From NCBI GenBank assembly GCA_037954325.1, contig JBBMNZ010000003.1, forward strand, positions 3,130,965 through 3,194,964: a DNA stretch of 64,000 bases. Reading direction: 5' to 3'. The notes beneath the pieces were generated by a model. It saw nothing but the letters and a program-made list of their open reading frames with translations, did no database searches and had not been told where the DNA came from. This DNA comes from Fistularia commersonii (Eukaryota; Chordata; Actinopteri; Syngnathiformes; Fistulariidae). The position numbers and the translations under genes are program-made. Each line of letters starts with the position of its first letter. The stretch's first letter is position 1. Below, piece after piece: positions 1-9,100 of this stretch.

Positions 1-45
1 GTGGTAAGATAGAAGTACTGTGAGAATTTCTGCTTCCCTCCACAG

Positions 46-155
46 ACATGACACCACCACAGGGTTCATCTGCAAGAACTCTGACCAGTTGCAAGGGACG
101 TGTAGTGATTTTCAGGTTCGCTTCCAGTGTCCGGGTGAATTCTGCTTCGAAAAAG
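46..155 (+). CDS. WxxW module 0, second-half exon (first half outside window)
   Basis: A 110-bp exon follows the acceptor cctccacag (ends 45) and precedes the donor gtagcg (156). It encodes DTTTGFICKNSDQ, then CSDFQVRFQCP and EFCFEK, the C-terminal half of a WxxW module. All complete b exons in this gene are exactly 110 bp, and this one has the same entry phase 2 and exit phase 1. The partner exon a must lie upstream of the window. Confidence 0.8.
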
Positions 156-3100
156 GTAGCGATCGTCTTCGTGCGTTCTATGCGTGTAACTCCGCGTTAC
201 ACTGAGTTGAAACGGGTTTGTTTTGTAGAAGCTGGAAAATGACATGTTTGCTGCAAGTCAGCTGTTAGAGCCATTTACCTGCAGGCCCCTCTCATTGTTC
301 CTTTAAAATTTTAGCTTTTTTTTTTGTTTTCTTTTTTGTTTTTCTCATACATATGCCAACATAAAATAACCCAAAAAAAAAAAAAAAAAAAAGAACCCCT
401 TACTGTAATTCTCAATGACAGTATTCCAATAGAATTCAGTATTAACCAAATATAATGGGTCAGTTAATGTAAATACAGTCACGCAGTATTTTAAATAACC
501 AAAAAAAAAAAAAAAAGCCTGACTGTAATTGTCAATGACAATATTGTAATAGAATTCAGTATTAACCAAAGATAATTGGTAAGTTAATGTAAATACAGTC
601 ACGCATTATTTTAAAAAATAAAATCATCATATAAAGTCAGTGACGCATTTGACATCACCATGATAACAAAGTCTGTTGTTAAATCACTATATTTCAGATA
701 TTTTGTATTCAATGACATTGGTCTTTGCTCACATGTTGTTTGAATGTGAAAAATCAAATAAAAATGTTTAAAAACAGCAGCCAAAGGAGTGAAAACATTG
801 AATTATTGCACATTTTCGATGAGTCTTTCCGTCCTGCCTGCTCCAGAATGCTGGACCAACTGGTTCGACATCGACGACGACGACGACGGCGACGGCGGCG
901 ACGACGACGTCGGAAGCGGCGACTGGGAAACACTGAGCGTGCTGAACCGCGAACACCCCGATGAAATCTGCAAAAGTCCTCTTGAAATCGAGGTCCAGAC
1001 CACAACGGGGCGCAGCGCCGCTTTAACAGGGGATGAAATTAAAGCGTAAGTCCTCGCGGGTTCGACAAACGTACAAATAAAAAGTCAATTCGCGTCGAGA
1101 AAAGCGACGCGGTCGCGAAACATGGATGGTATTTCGGTAGATCTTCTGAAGGGCGTCTTGTAACCTCGCTGTTCTTTCATTCTCCTCCCAGATCTGACAC
1201 TATTACAGGATTCGTCTGCAGAAACGCGGATCAGGAAGGCGGGCGTTGCGAGGATTATCGCGTTCGTTTCAAGTGTCCTCTCGATTTTTGCACCCCGGAA
1301 GGTGAGGATGACGTTAAAAAGTGCGACGTTGAGCGTCGCTTTCGATAAAACACCTCGATATCATAAAACCTCTTTGCGACGCCCCGAGAAAATTGATTAA
1401 AACCCCCACGTATGTAGCATTAGCACGTGTCCCAGACGTGTCCTGCCACCCGGTACCACTTTTAACGCTCATATTATGTTAAGGGTCAATTTGACCCATT
1501 GGGTCAATGGGTGAAATGGGTCAAATTGACCCTTAACATAATATGAGGGTTAAAAAACAATAGCTAAAGCATCAGATATGTTAAAATCCCGTTTGATTTC
1601 CAGAGCTCGGCCTCATTAATGTACAACTTTTTTTATCTGCCGCTGTCACTCGGTGTAGTTTTAGCCCGGCACCTTTGGGTAGTTGTACGTTCAGGTGAGG
1701 TTTTCTACTTGGAGACAAAGAAATCCATGTTGCTAGTTACCATTCAGACCTTAATTATGCTTTGAAATTATCAATGTTTTTCTACACATGAACAGTATTT
1801 GTATTTGTGTCGCCTAAAAACGGGCCAGACGACTGCTAAACTCAAGATAAGGACCGCTGACAAATGCTCAAACTGCTTAAAACTGCTTAAACGTTTCCAC
1901 CGGGCTTATTTATGGGGGTTTTCTGGCGTTATTTTCGAGAAACGTGGGGTTGTTTGATATATTATACCATCGCATTTTAATTCAGGAAGCAAACTACGCA
2001 GTATTGTAGTATTGTATTGTATTGTAGGACGATGACAGTAAGATAAGATAAGATAAGAACAACTTTATTGATCCCGAAGGAAATCGTTGTGCCAGAGTTA
2101 AAGAAAAAATAACAGTAATAAATAATAAAAAGAAAAAGGCAGAATTAGAAATAAAAATAAACTATAAACTATAAAGTGTCTCAGTGAAACTATAAAGTGT
2201 CTTAGTAAACAAGTGATAAAACTATAAATGTCTTAGTAACAAGTGAGGTAAGGAGTGCACAATAGTATGATAAAAGGAAACATTTTAGTGTATTGCAATA
2301 TTATTATTGCAGTATTGTAATATTGCACAGTGAAATGAAATATTGCACAGTTTTTGGTTTTTTTTTTAGGTTAAAGATAGGTTTTTATGGTTGCCGGCTG
2401 CTGAATGGAGAGGAATTAAAATGGAGAGGAATTAAAAAATAAATCCGGGATCTGAATCCGAACAGTATTTGTAGCCGAACGGCGTCACGGTGTGAAATGA
2501 CGTCACAACGCAGCTAAAAACAGGGGTGGAAGGTGACTTGACGGTACTTATCGATTTCGATCGCAGCCAGAAAATGTCTTACAGCTCCTAAAAGATTAAA
2601 CGATGAAATACAAATTTTAAGTCCTTATCCGTTTGCCTCTCAGACTGTTGGACCGGCTGGTTTGATCGAGACAACCCCTCCGGAAGCGGAGACTGGGAGT
2701 TCCTTCCCGCTTTACGCAGAGAATACAGCGGGAAAATCTGCAATAATCCCCTCGAAATCGACGTTCAAACCGCAACCGGGCTCAGCGTCGATTCAACGGG
2801 GGACGTTATTTCAGTGTAAGTACCGGATGAATCGCTAATTTCAACTCGGACCGTCTGGAAACGGTGGGCGAGGGGAAGGCGAAAGACAAATTCCAGCAAA
2901 ATCCACGGCCACTACCTGCAACTGACGTTCACTCACGTCCTCCCGTCGCAGTTTATCCCATTTTTATCCCCCTATCGTTCATTTTTAATGTCTCTGTTTA
3001 TAATTCTTATTATTATTTCATGTATTTTTTCACCCGTGCTGCTGCAACACCTGCATCCCCCCAACGGAGATCAATAAAGTCTTATTTTAACTAAAAATGA

Positions 3101-6100
3101 AGGTTTAATGATGAAGTGCGAATTTTAAGATTTTTGCGACGGTCGAGATGATTGTTGCCCCTCGACCCGGCCGTGCACGAGGTTGTAATGCACGTGATAG
3201 AGCTTGACTGTACGGAAACAGAATTTCACCAAGTTTCGAGGCTAATATTCATAATATTTAAGAAAAATCATTCGAGCACTATAATGACAATGTCAAAGAT
3301 GCTTTAAAGAGATTTAAAATTTGAAGGTGGCTTTTTTTTTTTTTTCTTGACAGACAAATGAAGAATGGTGTCATCAGAAAAAAATGGACACTAAAATCGG
3401 GAAGAATGATGTTATTTTTTTTTAAACGTTAAAAGTAGTGTTCCAAGGACAGATTGCTATCACATATAAAAAAAAGACACTGCCAGAAAATGATGTCGCC
3501 GATTCTTCATGTCTTCATTGATCGCGCGCATAAAGTACCGTCATTCTTGCAAAAACTTCAGCTAAAAGCTAAAAGTGCAGATGTGTAAAATATTCCTGAT
3601 GGAATTTATTTTCCTGCCGCAGATCTGACGTGAACGTTGGATTCATCTGTAAAAACGCCGACCAGCCCGACGGCCGTTGCGACGACTACCGTGTTCGTTT
3701 CAAGTGCCCTCACTCTTACTGCCAGGAAAAAGGCAAGTGCAAAGTTTTTAATTTCAGAAATTTGCGGAGGGGGGAAAAATTTTTTTCAAAAATTTTTTTT
3801 TAAAAAAAATCCCTGTTTTGGTCCAACGGAAATGTAAGTTTTGATTGTTTTGGTTTTTTCAAAATAAATGAACACCCAATAGAATCCCAATTGAAGAGTT
3901 CCTAATTGAATTATGTGAAAAGCTAAGAGAAGATGAACTAAAATTTATTTAACCGATGTTTTATGTCCCGTCCTGGTCGGCTCCAGCTCAGACATGTTGG
4001 ACCCAGTGGTTCAATCGAGACGATCCTTCCGGAAGCGGAGACTGGGAGACTCTTTCCCTCCTTCATTGGGAAAACCCAAATAAAATCTGCAGCAATCCAC
4101 TTCAAATCGACGTCGAAACCACGAGCGGGAAAAGCGTGGCCTCGACGGGAGATGTGATTTTCGTGCAAGTATTTTTACTTTTGATTTGTTTTCCCAGTAT
4201 TTTCTAGCTAGAAAAGCCCTCACGGAAGTCCAGCTGTGTTTCGTCAGATCTTTTTGTGGGATTATGTGTCGCTTACAAAACCGGGCGTGAAGAACGAACT
4301 CTCGCGAGTTCAAATCCGTCGATAAATTTAAATGATTTTTTTTTTTTTTTCTTGCAGATCTGACACCTCTTCTGGATTCATCTGTAAAAACTATCAACAG
4401 AGACGTGGTGTATGCCAGGATTATAGAGTTCGATTTATGTGCCCGGACCAATTCTGCTATCAAGAAGGTAATAAGCGCTTTATAGAAATCCGCATATTTT
4501 TAAAGTGCATTGGAATAAGATTATAGAAAACAACCCTCACGTCGCAAAAAGTGATGACTTTTTTAACCCGGAGTTTTAACTGCAGAGATTTGACAAACCA
4601 GGAATTAACAGTGGTTAAGATTGTAATATAACAGTTGTTTTTTTTTTTTTTTTTTATGTTTACGCAACAGACTTCCATGTTTTCATGTATACGTCATATG
4701 TAATTTTTAATTAAAAGTGGACATACATGTCAAATATCAGTCTCTAACTTTCCAAGATGCAAAACTTTATAAAAATTAATTCTCTTTCAGACAACGGTAC
4801 TTCCATTCACGATCATGAAAACATTTATTAGCCTCAGTTTGGCTCTTAGTGAGTCGGGTTAGTCAACTTTAACCTGTTTATATATTGTACAGTTATTTTA
4901 TCGCCTATCTGTATATTTTATATATATTGTCTATTTTATACAGTTTTATATTTGTATTGTCCAGGACTACAGATGGAAATTAGCTATGAGCTACAATCTG
5001 GTACAAACATTTCTGCCTCTGTGCTTCATGTATTTGTACACTGTCCTAATAAACTTCTAAACAAACAAACAAACAAACCTTCCTCCTCTTGGGTAAAAGG
5101 TCCGGTTTGTTGGACCGAGTGGTTCGACCTCGACAACCCTACCGGAGAGGGAGACTTCGAGACGCTCGCCGATCTGCGCAGAGACAGCCCGCGAAAAATC
5201 TGCAATCGTCCGCTTCAAATCGACGTTCAAACCACGACGGGACTCCATCCGGAATCGACAGGAAATGTATTTTACGCGTAAGCGCCGGACGATATCTTGT
5301 CTTTTCTCGCGCCAGATATACCGAGAAATACCGAGAAATACCGAGTACCGTCTGATGACCGACCCCGTTCTCACGCTTCGCTTCAATTTCCAGAAGCGAC
5401 GCGCGGACTGGATTTATCTGCGTCAACTCTGAGCAGAAAGACGGCCAATGCGAGGATTATCGTGTTCGGTTCAGGTGTCCGATGGACTTCTGTGACAAAA
5501 CAGGTAACGATATGATTATCGTTATTTCCATTTATTCTCTGTATGCCGTGAAGAAACGGGTTTAAGCAGTTTGGAACAGCTCGGGATAAAATCGGCCAGA
5601 ATGAAAGAAAAGATGTACGGATTTTAGTGTTTTAGTGTAAAGGAGGTAAAAAGGTAAATTATAAACATCTTTAAATGTAATGGACTGCCCCCCCCCCCCA
5701 AAAAAAAGTATTAAAAATGAATATTAAATGAATATTAAAAAAGAAATGATGAAATGACACCCTGAAATTTTGTTGAGTTAAAAGAGAAAATCTTGTCACT
5801 GTGAGAAAATTTGCCACTAGAATTTATGAGAAAATCGATTGTTAGCATTTATAAGAGGAAATATAATGTTTACAAGGCTAAAGGTGGCTATTCTTTACAT
5901 TATATAACATTCCCGTCATTTGGGAGCTTTTATCCAAATCCGAATTCAGTCACAGAAGATCCAAAGTACCAGTAGTTGGAAGTCAGAAGTGACCACTCGA
6001 CCAAATAGCCATCTTTAAACATATACATACATGCAGGACTGTCTCAGAAAATTTGAATATTGTGATAAAACTTTTTTGGGCGGAGGACGCTAACGAGCTT

Positions 6101-9100
6101 CACGCCGCTAAAACGTTTATCCTCGTCACATCGGACCGATGAAATGACCGGGAAATTCTGAGTCCGTTCAACTCCGACACCGAAGAAGACGACTTTGACG
6201 GTTTTAGCGCCCGAGATAGCGACCGGCTCGTCCAGGGGTCGGCAACCCGAAACACCCAAAGAGCCATTTGGACCCGGTTTCCTCGGAAAAGAAAACTCTG
6301 GGAGCCGCTATTACTTTTTGACGTCTAAAATAAAGGCACCACTGTATACATAGCTTTTTATTACCTTTACACTTTGTATAAACAAGTGTGTAGTGTGTTG
6401 CTTCTGAAATTCACAAAGTATTACAGAGAAATTAAATTTTATTTATGTAATGAACTCATTTTGAGCTTTGGGCTTTCAGAGCGTTTAGCGGAGCCTTGAC
6501 CTGAATTTTAAAAATAAATTGGGAAAAAAAAATCACTGTGTCAGTAAACAATAAAAAATAAATATTTGCAAAATATCTTCATAAATATTTATTTTACCTG
6601 GTTTATGGGACTTCTGCTCCTGAACTTCTGCGCACAGCATCTGCAAATCGGGACTTTACCGGCTTCCGCGAGTGTGACGTTTATTTTGAGCGGCGAAAAA
6701 TAATAAATATAATTTCATTTAATATTTCAAGATCACAATAATCTTCCAACTTAGAACAAAAATTAAAAAAAAAGGAATTAACACAAATGAAATACACTTC
6801 AATTAAATATTTATAATTTATTTTCCCCAAGCCGCTCGGAGCCGCGGTGTAAAGACGAAAGAGCCGCGCGCGGGTTGCCGACCGCTGGTCCGGCCGGTGC
6901 GGCTTATATTGAGGTGCGCTTAATAGTCCGGGAAATGACGATACCTCTTTTTCCCGGACGATAGACGCAGAATGTTGGACCGACTGGTTCGACCGAGACG
7001 ACCCCTCTGGACCGGGAGACACGGAGACTCTTCCCGAGCTGCGTCTGGAAAACCCTGAGAAGATCTGCGTGGTCCCGTTGTACACCGAAGCGGAAACTAC
7101 CGACGGCCAGAGTGTGGATTCAACAGGAGACGTGATCCAAGTGTAAGACGCCAACATGCATCGAACCTTATGTTGTCTTAGACTGCCGATTTGTTGTTAT
7201 GTCCGTAAAGCGGTGGCGTTTTATTTGCAAACACCTCAAGACGCCTACAGTGACCTACAAAAGTAACGCGGACTGACGTTGTCCCGCCTCAGAACTGTGC
7301 AATATTTCATTTCGGCTACAAATACAGTTCGGATTCAGATCCCGGATTTATTTTTTAATTCCTCTCCATTTTAATTCCTCTCCATTCAGCCGCCGGCAAC
7401 CATAAAAACCTATCTTTAACCTAAAAAAAAAACAAAAACTGTGCAATATTTCATTTCATAACAGCTACACTAAAATGTTTCCTTTTATCATACTATTGTG
7501 CGCTCCTTACCTCACTTGTTACTAATACACTTATAGTTCTATCACTTGTTTACCAAGACACTTTATAGTTTCACTGAGACACTTTATAGTTTATGTTTAC
7601 TTCTAATTCTGCCTTTTTCTTTTTATTATTTATTACTGTTATTTTTTCTGTAACTCTGGCACAACGATTTCCTTCGGGATTAATAAAGTTGTTCTTATCT
7701 TATCATACTATTGTGCGCTCCTTACCTCACTTGTTACTAAGACACTTATAGTTCTATCACTTGTTTACTAAGACACTTTATAGTTTCACTGAGACACTTT
7801 ATAGTTTATTTTTATTTCTAATTCTGCCTTTTTCTTTTTCTTATTTATTACGGTTATTTTTTCTGTAACTCTGGCACAACGATTTCCTTCGGGATTAATA
7901 AAGTTGTTCTTATCTTATCTTATCTTATCTTATCTCCTCTCGCAGCTCTGACACCGACACGGGATTCATCTGCAGGAACTCGGACCAGAAAGACGCGCCG
8001 TGTCACGATTACCGCGTTCGATTCATGTGCCCGCTGGATTTCTGCGATGAGATGGGTAATCATTTCAAATGTTGCGCTAACTAACTAACTAACCCTGCCT
8101 CCGCCAACCCGACGTTAAAAAAAGATCTCTGATTTATCGAAAGGCCGTCGGTGATTTCAACGGCTTCTATAAGTGAGAACGTTAATTCCATCTGCCCTGT
8201 TCCTGGATTACAGATACGGGTTGTTGGACCGGCTGGTTTGATCGAGACGATCCCAGCGGAAGCGGAGATTGGGAGGTTCTGAGTTTGCTGCGTAAACGCC
8301 ACCCGTTTCAAATCTGCGACGAACCTCTTCGAATTGACGTCCAAACTACATCCGGGCTCAGTGTCGCCTCAACAGGGGACGTGATACACGTGTAAGTACT
8401 GGATGCACCGTGAATATTTTTTTTGCATTTTTGAGTGAAGCAGGTCACTTCTTTTTGCGTTTGCGATGAGCTCGTAAAACCAGAATCACACACGAGTCCG
8501 ATTTTATTTAAATTGTTTTATTTTACAAAATTATTAATTAAATTATTTACAGAAACCTGATTACTATTTTGACAGAATAATCAAGATTTGGAATAATTAA
8601 ATAATACTAAATCACTATAAATTATGATAATTAAACAACTCTAAATCATTTTACATAACTATAAATAATTATAGTTCATAATACTTATTATAAATAATAA
8701 TACATTCTAATAATTAAATAACTATAGATAATTATAATTTATAATAATTAAATAATTATAAATTATTATACATTATAATGATTCAATAACTATGAATAAT
8801 TGTAATTTATACAAATTAAAGAATTCTAAATAATCATGCATTATAATCATTAAATAACTATAAATAATTATAATTCATAATGTTGAATAATTACAAATAA
8901 TTATATGTTAGAATAATCAAAGAACTATAAATGATTATAGTTTACAATGATTAAATATTTATAAATAATTGTACATTATCATAATCAAATTACTATAAGT
9001 AATTACAATTAATAATAATTAAATGATTATAAATAATTATAAATCTTAGTAATTAAATAACTATAAAGAGTTATAATTCATAATAATTACTTGATCATAC

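Noticed and set aside
20..205. Open frame containing HDTTTGFICKNSDQ treated as a complete small gene
   Set aside because: Only 46-155 is coding. The upstream part crosses a splice acceptor and the downstream part crosses a donor, so it is one exon of the WxxW gene.
754..1005. Arg-rich and Ser/Pro-rich frames over the GAC repeat
   Set aside because: They are other-frame readings of the trinucleotide run in WxxW module 1; the Asp frame is the one that joins the flanking domain motifs.
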